A stretch of DNA of 64,000 bases from an uncultured Bacteroidales bacterium. Its GTDB lineage: Bacteria > Bacteroidota > Bacteroidia > Bacteroidales > Muribaculaceae. The notes below the pieces were generated by a model. That model worked only from the letters and a program-made list of their open reading frames with translations. It did no database searches and was not told the DNA's origin. This document shows, in pieces, positions 25,635-34,073 of this stretch. The stretch's first letter is position 1. Each line of letters starts with the position of its first letter. The position numbers were made by a program, and so were the translations under genes. The DNA lies in the NCBI GenBank assembly GCA_902776835.1, contig CACYRK010000015.1, positions 25,720 to 89,719 of the forward strand, in the 5' to 3' direction.

Positions 25635-25642
25635 CAAAGATA
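25635..25642 (-). promoter_or_regulatory. -7 box upstream of the Na/Pi-winged-helix gene
   Basis: Minus-strand TATCTTTG matches TAnnTTTG, about 29 nt before ATG 25606. No -33 TTG at normal spacing is visible, so the promoter may need an activator. The rest of 25643-25921 holds only the divergent promoter at 25800. Confidence 0.45.
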
Positions 25643-25799
25643 ATTTGTCACCAATAAAGAAGGCCGCGGGGGGCGGTTACATTTCGGCTACGATTTCAGC
25701 ATGCCGTCAGGGCGACCATCGGCAATCTGAAAGCCACCAATGATTTATGCGATTTTGACGTGTTTTGGGCGTTGCTTCGGCAATTTGGGCAGTCGTGGC

Positions 25800-25830
25800 T
25801 TTGCGGAATCGTATAATTGTCGTAAATTTG
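25800..25830 (+). promoter_or_regulatory. Promoter of the 249-aa membrane protein gene
   Basis: TTTG (25800-25803) and TAAATTTG (25823-25830), 19 nt apart, giving a leader of about 85 nt before ATG 25922. Confidence 0.65.
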
Positions 25831-25921
25831 CACATTAATATATTGAGTGGCTTTTTCCCGGCAGTGAGGATTAAGCGGCTGAGTAACAAAAATATTTGAA
25901 TCACGTTATAATTGCATTATT

Positions 25922-26671
25922 ATGGAACTGATAGATTATTGCCGGTATTACATGATTCCCATCATCATTACGGCGGTGTGGCTCTGCCTTTCCGTGGCAT
26001 TTTTCTTCTGGAAAAAGAATCGCGGCTGCGCGCCCGCAATATTCGTGTTTGGCGGCATGGCATTATTGGCTTTCGTATGGCCGCACTGGACCACTAACAT
26101 CGGCGATTACAAGGCCGAAGTGCTCGACCGCGTCAACCAAGAGGAGTGGCAGTCGCTGGACCAGCAGTTGCGCGTGCGCCTGAACGATGTGGTAAAACTG
26201 ACGCAGCCACTCTACAACAATTCCGACACCGTCATCAACCCCGACAAGTTGCTCGACGGCAAGTTTATCGCTGTCACTTTCAACCATAACACGTCGGACA
26301 CCACCATGGTGTCGACCCTTGAGCGCCGCATCAACGAGGCGCTGAAAGAACACAACCAATTCTGCACTGTAGCCAATGAACTGGATTACGCAATTGTGTT
26401 TTACAGCAGTGGAGATTACGACAAATATGGCAGGAACGGCCAAAGCAGCGTCTACACCGAGCAGGGCACGGCCTTTGTTGTCGACTTCAAGACCGACAGC
26501 ATCGTAAAGGTCGTCCAGTTCATGCCGGAGAACCCTTACAGCATCCAGGTAAAGAAACACCATGAAGCGCACTATGAGTACATGCTCAGCAAGGAAGACC
26601 TCTACATAGGCGTCATGCGCACCGAGGATGAGAAAGGGGCGGCTTTGTTAAACCCCGACAATGATGATTAA
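25922..26671 (+). CDS. Hypothetical membrane-anchored protein
   Basis: 249 residues. Two N-terminal hydrophobic segments (about residues 10-30 and 37-54) form a hairpin anchor. A soluble domain of about 190 residues with mixed alpha/beta character follows, ending in an acidic tail. I recognise no family or catalytic motif. Its own promoter lies upstream, and a MITE-like hairpin element begins 10 nt after its stop. The two genes downstream are also of unknown function. Confidence 0.7.
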   Translation: MELIDYCRYYMIPIIITAVWLCLSVAFFFWKKNRGCAPAIFVFGGMALLAFVWPHWTTNIGDYKAEVLDRVNQEEWQSLDQQLRVRLNDVVKLTQPLYNNSDTVINPDKLLDGKFIAVTFNHNTSDTTMVSTLERRINEALKEHNQFCTVANELDYAIVFYSSGDYDKYGRNGQSSVYTEQGTAFVVDFKTDSIVKVVQFMPENPYSIQVKKHHEAHYEYMLSKEDLYIGVMRTEDEKGAALLNPDNDD

Positions 26672-26681
26672 AATCACAAAA

Positions 26682-26749
26682 CGGTCATTAGAACGGAGTT
26701 ATGTTATTTTTTATTCCTAATTATGTCAGAACATAATTTCTAATGACCG
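26682..26749. repeat. MITE-like hairpin element, copy 1
   Basis: 68 bp bounded by perfect 12-bp inverted repeats CGGTCATTAGAA / TTCTAATGACCG, with an A/T-rich interior including CCTAATTATGTCAGAACA. Copies at 36465-36531 and (truncated) 49764-49800 share this interior. It begins 10 nt after a stop codon and may act as a terminator or attenuator. Confidence 0.8.
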
Positions 26750-26780
26750 ATTTGGGTTAAAACCACAAAACGATACGATT

Positions 26781-27326
26781 ATGGGATTTTTTGACAACAT
26801 TTTGGGTGGAGGTCCTGGGCAAGGCAACCAGGCCTACACCGTACCTATTCCGTTTTTGCCGCAAAACATCGAACAACTGATGCAGATGCCCTACGCGGCA
26901 CTGCGCAACGAGTATGAGGTGGCGGCTCTCACCGTGGCCGTGCTGTGCAACTACTGCCAGAACCCGCAAGCCACCGTGGAGATGCTGAACTACCTGCGTG
27001 GGCCGCGCCCGCTGTCGCCCATGGAGGTGCAGTTTTTGCGCGACCGCCTGGCCGGCAAGCCTTATAAGATGATGTCGTACCTCAACGGCACGTCGCCGAC
27101 CAACAACTACACGCCCGCCATGCCACTGGGGGTGACCATCGTCGTCACGCCCACCAGCGTGCTCCAGCCCGACATGATACGGCTGTTTGTCCCGTCGAGC
27201 GGCGCCGACAGCCTGCGACAAGTGGACCTGCGCCGCAAGCCCAGCACGGGCCAGTGGTTCCTATGGTCGCTTGAGGGCCTAATGCCCGACGTGCGCATTC
27301 CCGTCAACCAGGACCCCTGGGCATAA
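26781..27326 (+). CDS. Hypothetical protein, possibly DUF6935 family
   Basis: 181 residues, starting with a Gly-rich segment MGFFDNILGGGPGQG and lacking a signal peptide. The core has helices with MQMPYAALRNEYEVAALTVA, LNYLRGPRPLSPMEVQFLRDRL and KPYKMMSYLNG. It is followed by a beta-rich part in which IRLFVPSSGADSLRQVDLRRK and GQWFLWSL stand out. This layout resembles the DUF6935 proteins, found in Firmicutes and Bacteroidota, whose function is unknown. It is probably cytosolic. It lies 24 nt before the next gene, so the two may be co-transcribed. Confidence 0.7.
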   Translation: MGFFDNILGGGPGQGNQAYTVPIPFLPQNIEQLMQMPYAALRNEYEVAALTVAVLCNYCQNPQATVEMLNYLRGPRPLSPMEVQFLRDRLAGKPYKMMSYLNGTSPTNNYTPAMPLGVTIVVTPTSVLQPDMIRLFVPSSGADSLRQVDLRRKPSTGQWFLWSLEGLMPDVRIPVNQDPWA

Positions 27327-27350
27327 ACAACAACACAAAAAAACGACAAC

Positions 27351-28469
27351 ATGAAACGCTTATTTTCAACTGTTTTGGCTGTGGCGATAGCCATGTTGCC
27401 ATTGCTGGCGCAAACCATCGAGCACATTTTCAAAGACGCATTTGCGGCCGAAATGGACGACATGATTGAGTTCTTCGACCACGACAAGCCCTGCCACATG
27501 TTTGCCTATTGGTACGACGTTACCGATGTCGACGGCGACGGCACCTTGGAGATGGTGCTTGGCGACTATGCCAAGGAATATTACGCAATCTTTAAGTATG
27601 TCGACGGCGATGTGCGATTCATCAACCCCGTGCCACTGCAGAATGTCAACTGGAAACCGATATTTTGGGCCGTGAGCGACCTGCTGAGCGAGAACTACGA
27701 CAACCAGTTTGACATCACGCTGCGTCATCGCCCCATTTTCGCCCACGACATCAACATCAACGGCAACCGCTACAAAGCCTCGAGCGAGGTGTGGAGTCAT
27801 GTCAACCCATCGACACTGGGCGGTTACGACCGCATGATTTTCAAGCCCCACGTCGGCGAGGTGAAACTTGCGAAGAAGAGCGAGACCGAGAAGGCCGTGA
27901 CGGCCACCTGGTCGCTTAAGGACCCGTCAAAAGCCAAGACGATGTTCCGCGGCTACACCTACACACTGGCCACGCCGGTGATTGTGCCTCACGCATTTCT
28001 CGACACGCACAACCCGCTGCAGTTCAGCCGTTGGCTCAATGGCGAGAAGATTACCCATGCCAGTTCCGACGCGAAAGCCATCATCAGCGAGTACTACGGC
28101 GGGCGCCGCATCCACGAGGCCCGCTGGGTGGCCTCCTGTCCGAGCAACGAGCGCACTTTCTATAATGTGGTGTTTGAGCCCGAGGACGGCAAGGTGCTCA
28201 GCGCACTGGTGTGCATCGCCGAGGGCGATGTGGAGTCGGTACGGAATCAGTGGGACGACATGGAAGGCAATGATTTAGCCACCGGCGAGTCGCTCGACGA
28301 CATCTTCTTCCACGGCCCGCAAATCATGGCCATGATAGCCTGCGACGCCGGGCTAGAACTGTACGTGCGCTGGAATTCCATGGAGGGCATCCACTACGCC
28401 ATTTGGCGCGAATATGAAGACCAGTGGATAACCATCCAGGACGACTACCAGTACCTGGCCCCCAATTAA
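27351..28469 (+). CDS. Secreted hypothetical protein
   Basis: 372 residues with a signal peptide (MKRLFSTVLAVAIAMLPLLAQ). Near the N-terminus DVTDVDGDGTLEMVLGD resembles the calcium-binding loop of EF-hand/FG-GAP-type sequences. The remainder is a mixed fold with many aromatic residues and several His and Trp, and no recognisable catalytic motif. Probably periplasmic or exported. It closes a run of three unknown genes on the plus strand; the 476 nt that follow are described separately. Confidence 0.7.
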   Translation: MKRLFSTVLAVAIAMLPLLAQTIEHIFKDAFAAEMDDMIEFFDHDKPCHMFAYWYDVTDVDGDGTLEMVLGDYAKEYYAIFKYVDGDVRFINPVPLQNVNWKPIFWAVSDLLSENYDNQFDITLRHRPIFAHDININGNRYKASSEVWSHVNPSTLGGYDRMIFKPHVGEVKLAKKSETEKAVTATWSLKDPSKAKTMFRGYTYTLATPVIVPHAFLDTHNPLQFSRWLNGEKITHASSDAKAIISEYYGGRRIHEARWVASCPSNERTFYNVVFEPEDGKVLSALVCIAEGDVESVRNQWDDMEGNDLATGESLDDIFFHGPQIMAMIACDAGLELYVRWNSMEGIHYAIWREYEDQWITIQDDYQYLAPN

Positions 28470-28945
28470 TCCCTATCTTCAAGCAGCCGAGGCGGGATTA
28501 AACATGAATTATCCATGAATTATTTAGTTCTTTGAATCAAAAAATATAATGGCTAATTCATGGATATTCGTGTACAACATCATATCAAAGCAAGCGCCAA
28601 AGCAACATCTGGCGACGGTCCTTGAGTGTTCGGGCATCATCAGCAACGCGCTCCGACAAAAACTCCACAAAAACTTCGGGCGGAATGGCTGAGATTGCGA
28701 TAATTGTTGTACCTTTGCAGTGATAACGGAAGTTGATAGGCTATGGTTTCGGCAATCTGCATAGAGCACCCTTTGCCCGATGAATTGCAAACTGTCTGCA
28801 ATTCGTTGAATAACGACCCGTTATTACCCCCAATTTGGTGGCGTAGACTTTTCAAAATCAACATATTACGGCACATTCTGGCTGCGGCTGGCGTGTGCCG
28901 CTTTGCTTCGTGAAACCTATTATTCACTATTAAGATTATACGCTT
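28470..28945. other. 476-nt intergenic region with a promoter-like element
   Basis: On the plus strand TACCTTTG (28710-28717) fits the -7 consensus but lacks a well-spaced -33 TTG. If used, the LRR gene at 28946 has a leader of about 220 nt. Open frames on the minus strand (28524-28790, 28640-28927) overlap each other, have odd composition and no promoter. I regard the stretch as non-coding, possibly a decayed repeat. Confidence 0.4.
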
Positions 28946-31066
28946 ATGAAGAAGATTCTACTTATCTTGATGGTGCTGCTCGCCAGCCTCTCGATGTGGG
29001 CCGAGCCGAAGTACATCGCCGAGGTGATGCTCATAGGAGGCACCCAAACCGAGACCGACTCACTTAAGGCCACCTACACGGCTCAGGGCTGGACGGTCAT
29101 CGACCAGGACCTGAACGCGGGCTGCGGCTCGTCGAGCGACTACATCTATCTGCTCTACAAAGAGAGAAGTACGGCATCGCCCAACCACACCTTCATCACC
29201 AAATTCTATATCAGCAATGCCTCTGGCACTGCCCCCGACACCCGTGACCACAACGGCCTCCGCTATAAGTTAGTGCCCTATGACGGCGGCGACCACTTCA
29301 AGCAGAAGAAGGGCGACCTGAACAGCAATGCCGGCGGTGACGACATCCACCTCTACTACACCACGGAATTATTGGAAAATTTTACAGCAGTCAGCCAAAT
29401 CACCTTCAACGCGACGCAGAGCGGCGCCGTGACCACATTCGGAGATACTGGGGGCTACGACCTGAACGATGGTGCCGATGGAGACTACATCTATATGCAC
29501 TGCGAATTCAACGCTGCGCCAGGTTGGGTTATCCAGAAGAGCAGCGACGGCTCTCAATGCTACGTCCGGGGACTCTCTTCTTCGGGCTTAACGAAAAGAG
29601 ACATATTAGCCTTCCCCGCCATCATCGACGGCGCAGCAGTGGTAGGAATAACTGGCATGAACTTCTCGGATTTAAGCTGGCTCAACACGATATACTTCAG
29701 CCAAGACTATGACGCCAGCACGATACCGTCGGCCTATAAGTGCACATATTTAAAGAATGTCCATATCGTGGACAACAGCGGCATAAAGATAAAGGAAGAT
29801 GAACTACCTGCCTCCGTCACGAGCATCGCTGACAGTGCATTCATCTGGACCAAACTTGAGACCCTCAAGATGCCCAATGTAACGAGCATTGGAAATGAAG
29901 CCTTCAGTGGTTGCACCCACTTGACGAGCGTCACATTCCCGTCTGGCCTGACGAGCATCGGCACCAAGGCATTCTACAATTGTTACGCCCTGACGAGCTT
30001 CACATTCCCGTCTGGCCTGACGAGCATCGGGACGATGGCATTCTACAATTGTGAAGGCCTGACAAGCATCACCCTCCCGAGCAGCGTGACGAGCATCGGC
30101 ACCAAGGCATTCAACTGTTGTGACGCCCTGATCTCAGTTACCATCAGCGGCAATCCGACGATGGGAGCGGAAGCCTTTCCCAACGCAACGACGCTGGTGT
30201 TGAAGCCAAGGACGAATAACTGGGACGACGCGAGTTGGACGACGTTCTACAACGACTACGCCAATTTCAAGGCGCAGGGAGCGGCTAAGGTCTATAAAGC
30301 CACGGTGGCCCACGGTAAGGTGGTGTTGACCGAGGTGAAGGACAAGATAGTGAATGTTGGGACACCCGTGGTGCTGAAGACGGGCAAGAGCAACAATTTC
30401 GTGCAACTGAACCGCACCACCGACACAAGCAGCGACACGTTGGCTAACGAACTGCACGCCGTGAACGCCCCCACGTACATCCCCACCTGGGTAACTGTAA
30501 ACTACCCAGACCATACCTTCTACTTGCTGGGCAACAACTACGGTGTGGGCTACTACCGCTACTTGGGCGACATGATGCCGCAGAACGAGGCGTTCCTCGC
30601 CCTGCCGCCGGGCACCGACACACCCCAGATGATGCCCATCGTGGAATATCAGCAATTTGCCATTACGCTGCCCGAATCGTTTGAGAACGGCTCGGTGACT
30701 TGTGACAAGACGGAAGCAGCCGAGGGTGAGACCGTGACACTGACGGTAATGCCCGACAACGGCTATGAGTTGGAAACGCTCACCGTCACCCCCGTTGACG
30801 GCGAGCCGAGTGGCGCACCTATGTTGCGCTTGAGCGGCGGCACTGTTGAACTCACGCCTGGCGAGAATGGCACTTACACCTTCGCAATGCCCGCTGCTCC
30901 CGTGACCGTGAACGCCACGTTCAAGGAGAGCACCGTCACAGGCGTTGTTGACATCAACGCAGCCGACCGCAAGAGCGGCCAGCGTTACAACCTCATGGGT
31001 CAGCCCGTAGGCAACAACTACAAGGGCATCGTCATCGAGGACGGACGAAAAATCATCGTGAGATAA
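28946..31066 (+). CDS. BspA-type leucine-rich-repeat secreted protein
   Basis: 706 residues with a signal peptide (MKKILLILMVLLASLSMWA). Residues about 20-190 form an N-terminal beta domain of unknown type. Residues about 285-420 contain consecutive 23-residue LRR_5 repeats with the pattern LTSVTFPSGLTSIGTKAFYNC. A region of unknown fold follows, then a bacterial-repeat/InlB-B-like segment (GSVTCDKTEAAEGETVTLTV, near 585-605). The C-terminus is the short exported-protein tail found in this group: RYNLMGQPVGNNYKGIVI and a final basic residue, which may direct type IX secretion or surface attachment. Tandem 69-bp repeats are also visible in the DNA (29930-30110). Confidence 0.85.
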   Translation: MKKILLILMVLLASLSMWAEPKYIAEVMLIGGTQTETDSLKATYTAQGWTVIDQDLNAGCGSSSDYIYLLYKERSTASPNHTFITKFYISNASGTAPDTRDHNGLRYKLVPYDGGDHFKQKKGDLNSNAGGDDIHLYYTTELLENFTAVSQITFNATQSGAVTTFGDTGGYDLNDGADGDYIYMHCEFNAAPGWVIQKSSDGSQCYVRGLSSSGLTKRDILAFPAIIDGAAVVGITGMNFSDLSWLNTIYFSQDYDASTIPSAYKCTYLKNVHIVDNSGIKIKEDELPASVTSIADSAFIWTKLETLKMPNVTSIGNEAFSGCTHLTSVTFPSGLTSIGTKAFYNCYALTSFTFPSGLTSIGTMAFYNCEGLTSITLPSSVTSIGTKAFNCCDALISVTISGNPTMGAEAFPNATTLVLKPRTNNWDDASWTTFYNDYANFKAQGAAKVYKATVAHGKVVLTEVKDKIVNVGTPVVLKTGKSNNFVQLNRTTDTSSDTLANELHAVNAPTYIPTWVTVNYPDHTFYLLGNNYGVGYYRYLGDMMPQNEAFLALPPGTDTPQMMPIVEYQQFAITLPESFENGSVTCDKTEAAEGETVTLTVMPDNGYELETLTVTPVDGEPSGAPMLRLSGGTVELTPGENGTYTFAMPAAPVTVNATFKESTVTGVVDINAADRKSGQRYNLMGQPVGNNYKGIVIEDGRKIIVR

Positions 31067-31307
31067 GCATGGTTTCGGCATAAGAAAATGCATGCTTGTT
31101 GCATGTAAGCAACTGAGACACAGCCCCCTAAGTTAGGCGAGGTAGCCCTAAGAGCGGGAGGAGTGTGCGATAACACACTGGTTGGTAATTGTTTGTTGGC
31201 ACATGCCTCCGCCCTTCGGGCACCCCCTCCAACTTAGAGCAGGACCTGCTAACGCATTGATTCTGTGGCCATTTTACACCGAACCCACGTTAACTTGAGT
31301 AAAATAT
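31067..31307. other. Intergenic region upstream of rpoN
   Basis: Contains small hairpins GTGTG-CGATAA-CACAC (31166-31181) and GCCCTTCGGGC (31210-31220), and a GA/CT-rich pair of segments (CCCCTAAGTTAGG and its partial complement ACTTAGAG near 31231). No gene or known RNA recognised. Confidence 0.35.
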
Positions 31308-31338
31308 TTTGTTTTGCTCTTGAATTGTTGTAATTTTG
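31308..31338 (+). promoter_or_regulatory. Promoter of rpoN
   Basis: TTTG (31308-31311) and TAATTTTG (31331-31338), 19 nt apart, about 22 nt before ATG 31361. Confidence 0.65.
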
Positions 31339-31360
31339 TAGTCTAAAAAAATAACGAGAT

Positions 31361-32842
31361 ATGGCTAAACAAGGACAAGGGCTGCGAACCGAGCAAAGGC
31401 TTAAGCAAAACCTCTCAGCAGTCTTGCAGCGCGAGTTGGGCCGCATGCTGGAGATGAACAGCGCGGCCTTCGAGGAGGAGGTCCGCAAGACCGAGGACGA
31501 GAACGAGGCTCTGGAGCGCGTTGTCGAGGACACCAACGAAGACAACGGCATCAACACCAAGACCGACGACAACCGCGACTTCAAGGAGAGCAGCGAGGAA
31601 CTTCAGGCAAAGGACTACGGCGACGACGACGAGCGCATGATTATGCGCTACTTCGCGTCGAACCGCAGTGCCGACGACGAATATTACGCCCCCACGGTGG
31701 TCAATGAGCAGACGCTCTACGACTACCTGATGGAGCAGTTGGGCCAGACCGACATCAGCCCGCGCGAGATGTCGATTGCCGAGTTTGTGATTGGCAACAT
31801 CGACAATAACGGCTACCTGAGCCGCTCGGCGCGCGCCATTGCCGACGATGTGACCTTCAACTCGGGCGACGAGAGCATCGGCGAGGTCGACACGCAAGAG
31901 GTTGAGGCTGTGATCAAGCAGGTTCAGACGCTTGACCCTCCCGGCATTGCCGCCACGTCGCTAACCGAGTGCCTGACGCTTCAGTTGGAGCGTCGCGACA
32001 CGCCCTCGGCTGCCATAGCGGCACAAGTGGTTGCCAACCATCTGGGCGACCTTGCCGCCAAGCGTTTCGACACCATCTGCGCCAGCCTGGGCCTCACATT
32101 TGAGGAGTTGCAGCACGCCGTGAGAGAAATCCTTACCACCGACCCCAAGCCAGGCAGTAAATTTGCCGGTGGCATGGCCGAGCACGGCAACGCCATATCG
32201 CCCGACTTTATCGTTGAGGTCGACGACGACAACCGGCTCACCCTCACCCTGCCCAACTCCATCCCCACACTGCAGGTGTCGCAGAGTTACGACTTGGAGA
32301 ACGAGAAATTCAAGAAAGACCAGCCCGTGACCACGGCAAAGAAGGACGAGGCCGCCAAAGTGCGCGCCAAGGTCGAACGCGCCACACAGTTCATCAAACT
32401 GATGAAGATGCGCCAAGAGACGCTGAAAAACACCATGGAGTCGATCATGCTACAACAGCGCGAATATTTCCTCACCGGCGACGAGTCGAGGCTGAAACCG
32501 ATGATTCTTGAGGATGTGGCCCGCGCCATCGACCGCGACGTGTCGGTGGTTTCGCGCGCCACGGCCAACAAGTACGTGCAGATGCCGTGGGGCTTGAAAC
32601 CGCTGAAATTCTTCTTCACCGAGGGCATAAAGAGCAACGACGAGGGCGAGGAAGTTAGCGCCCATGCTGTGAGGATGACGCTGCAACAACTCGTCGACGA
32701 GGAGAACAAGAGCCATCCGCTGAGCGATGCAGCCCTGGCAAAAGAACTCATGCAGAAGCACGGGTTCCAGATAGCGCGCCGCACGGTGACGAAATACCGT
32801 AAAATGCTACACATTCCCAACGCCACGCTGCGCAAGGCATAA
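31361..32842 (+). CDS. rpoN: RNA polymerase sigma-54 factor
   Basis: 493 residues. Sigma-54 directs RNA polymerase to -24/-12 promoters that need an AAA+ activator. Region I (about 1-50) is recognisable but divergent: it lacks the Gln-rich LSPQQ pattern and reads NLSAVLQRELGRMLEMN. An acidic stretch follows, then the core-binding domain (QTLDPPGIAATSLTECL, GSKFAGG), the DNA-binding domain (FFTEGI) and the C-terminal RpoN box ARRTVTKYRK (472-481). No sigma-54 activator is encoded in the window. Its own promoter lies upstream; the membrane-protein gene follows 36 nt later. Confidence 0.94.
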   Translation: MAKQGQGLRTEQRLKQNLSAVLQRELGRMLEMNSAAFEEEVRKTEDENEALERVVEDTNEDNGINTKTDDNRDFKESSEELQAKDYGDDDERMIMRYFASNRSADDEYYAPTVVNEQTLYDYLMEQLGQTDISPREMSIAEFVIGNIDNNGYLSRSARAIADDVTFNSGDESIGEVDTQEVEAVIKQVQTLDPPGIAATSLTECLTLQLERRDTPSAAIAAQVVANHLGDLAAKRFDTICASLGLTFEELQHAVREILTTDPKPGSKFAGGMAEHGNAISPDFIVEVDDDNRLTLTLPNSIPTLQVSQSYDLENEKFKKDQPVTTAKKDEAAKVRAKVERATQFIKLMKMRQETLKNTMESIMLQQREYFLTGDESRLKPMILEDVARAIDRDVSVVSRATANKYVQMPWGLKPLKFFFTEGIKSNDEGEEVSAHAVRMTLQQLVDEENKSHPLSDAALAKELMQKHGFQIARRTVTKYRKMLHIPNATLRKA

Positions 32843-32878
32843 GCGGCGGCAGTTTTAGGGCTGAAAATACTGAAAGAC

Positions 32879-33523
32879 ATGAATGTTACACGATATACAG
32901 TGAACAAGGTTATAGTGGGCGGGGCACGATTTCTGTCGACCGCCATGTCGCCGCTGCTGATGCCCACCTACGGCGCCTTGCTTGTGCTGTGGACCTCGAT
33001 CCTGTGCACCCTGCCGAGCGGCACACGCATGACGGTGCTTGCCGTGGTGCTTGGCATCACGGGTGCGCTGCCAGTGATAGTGATTGGCCTGCTCGACCAC
33101 TACGGCATCATCACCAACAAGCGGCTTATCAACCGCCGCGAGCGCTTGATTCCTTACGCGTTTTCAATCCTGTGCTACATTGGCGCCACATTCTACCTGC
33201 AGCACATCCACGCGCCGCAGTGGTTCGTGATGTTTATGGCCGGAGCCACGCTGGCGTGCTTGGTGTCGATGGTGGTGAACCTGTGGTGGAAAATCAGCGC
33301 CCACATGACCGGCATAGGCGGCATCGTGGCGCTGCTCTATCAAATTCACGTGCAAGGTCTTAGCGCCTTCGACTACTTCTGGCTATTGTGCATCACCATG
33401 CTCATTGCAGGCATCTTGGGCTCAGCCCGCATGATTATGCGCCGCCACGGCCTGCTGCAAGTGGTGGCTGGCTTCATCAACGGCTACTTCTGCGTAACGT
33501 TACTGATGAAACTCTTTGGATGA
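32879..33523 (+). CDS. Integral membrane protein, possibly PAP2-like
   Basis: 214 residues with about six transmembrane segments. The arrangement, with conserved NKRLINRRERLIPY between membrane helices and WWKISAHMTGIGG followed by a hydrophobic helix, resembles PAP2-superfamily-like membrane proteins of Bacteroidota. The classical KxxxxxxRP and SRxxxxxH catalytic motifs are not both clear. It could be an inner-membrane phosphatase relative or an inactive member. Located between rpoN and purE on the same strand, 36 nt from each, which suggests co-transcription. Confidence 0.7.
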   Translation: MNVTRYTVNKVIVGGARFLSTAMSPLLMPTYGALLVLWTSILCTLPSGTRMTVLAVVLGITGALPVIVIGLLDHYGIITNKRLINRRERLIPYAFSILCYIGATFYLQHIHAPQWFVMFMAGATLACLVSMVVNLWWKISAHMTGIGGIVALLYQIHVQGLSAFDYFWLLCITMLIAGILGSARMIMRRHGLLQVVAGFINGYFCVTLLMKLFG

Positions 33524-33559
33524 TTAACCCTTGATTATCAACAACATAAACCACATATT

Positions 33560-34063
33560 ATGCAAGCACTCGTTAGCATTATAATGGGCAGTACCAGCGA
33601 CTTGCCCGTGATGGAGAAGGCTATGGCATGGCTCGACGAGCACAACATAGCATTTGAGGTAAACGCGTTGTCGGCGCACCGCACGCCGCAAGCCGTAGAG
33701 CAGTTTGCGCGCACGGCGCAAGAGCGTGGCATTAAGGTGATTATCGCTGCTGCCGGCATGGCCGCCGCACTGCCTGGTGTGATTGCCGCCAGCACGCCAC
33801 TGCCGGTAATCGGCGTGCCCATCAAGGGCATGCTCGACGGCATGGACTCGCTGCTGAGCATGGTGCAGATGCCGCCGGGCATCCCCGTAGCCACCGTAGC
33901 CGTCAATGGCGCGATGAACGCCGCCATCCTCGCCGCCGAAATCCTCGCCCTGAGCGACCCCGACGTCGCCGCGACGGTGGCAAACTACAAAGCGTCGCTT
34001 GGCGAGAAAATTGAGCGCGCCAACCGTGAACTCAGCAACCTCGACTACAAAAACAAGGTATAG
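33560..34063 (+). CDS. purE: 5-(carboxyamino)imidazole ribonucleotide mutase
   Basis: 167 residues. PurE class I converts N5-CAIR to CAIR in de novo purine synthesis in the cytosol. Visible are the N-terminal nucleotide-binding loop [12 protein letters not shown] (residues 7-18), SAHRTP (38-43) with the catalytic His, [14 protein letters not shown], and [20 protein letters not shown]. Length is normal. It sits 10 nt before ispG, so the two are probably translated from one mRNA. Confidence 0.96.
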   Translation: MQALVSIIMGSTSDLPVMEKAMAWLDEHNIAFEVNALSAHRTPQAVEQFARTAQERGIKVIIAAAGMAAALPGVIAASTPLPVIGVPIKGMLDGMDSLLSMVQMPPGIPVATVAVNGAMNAAILAAEILALSDPDVAATVANYKASLGEKIERANRELSNLDYKNKV

Positions 34064-34073
34064 ACACATCGCT

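Noticed and set aside
28524..28927. Two overlapping minus-strand small frames in the 28.5-28.9 kb gap
   Set aside because: They overlap in different frames, lack promoters and have no plausible protein features.
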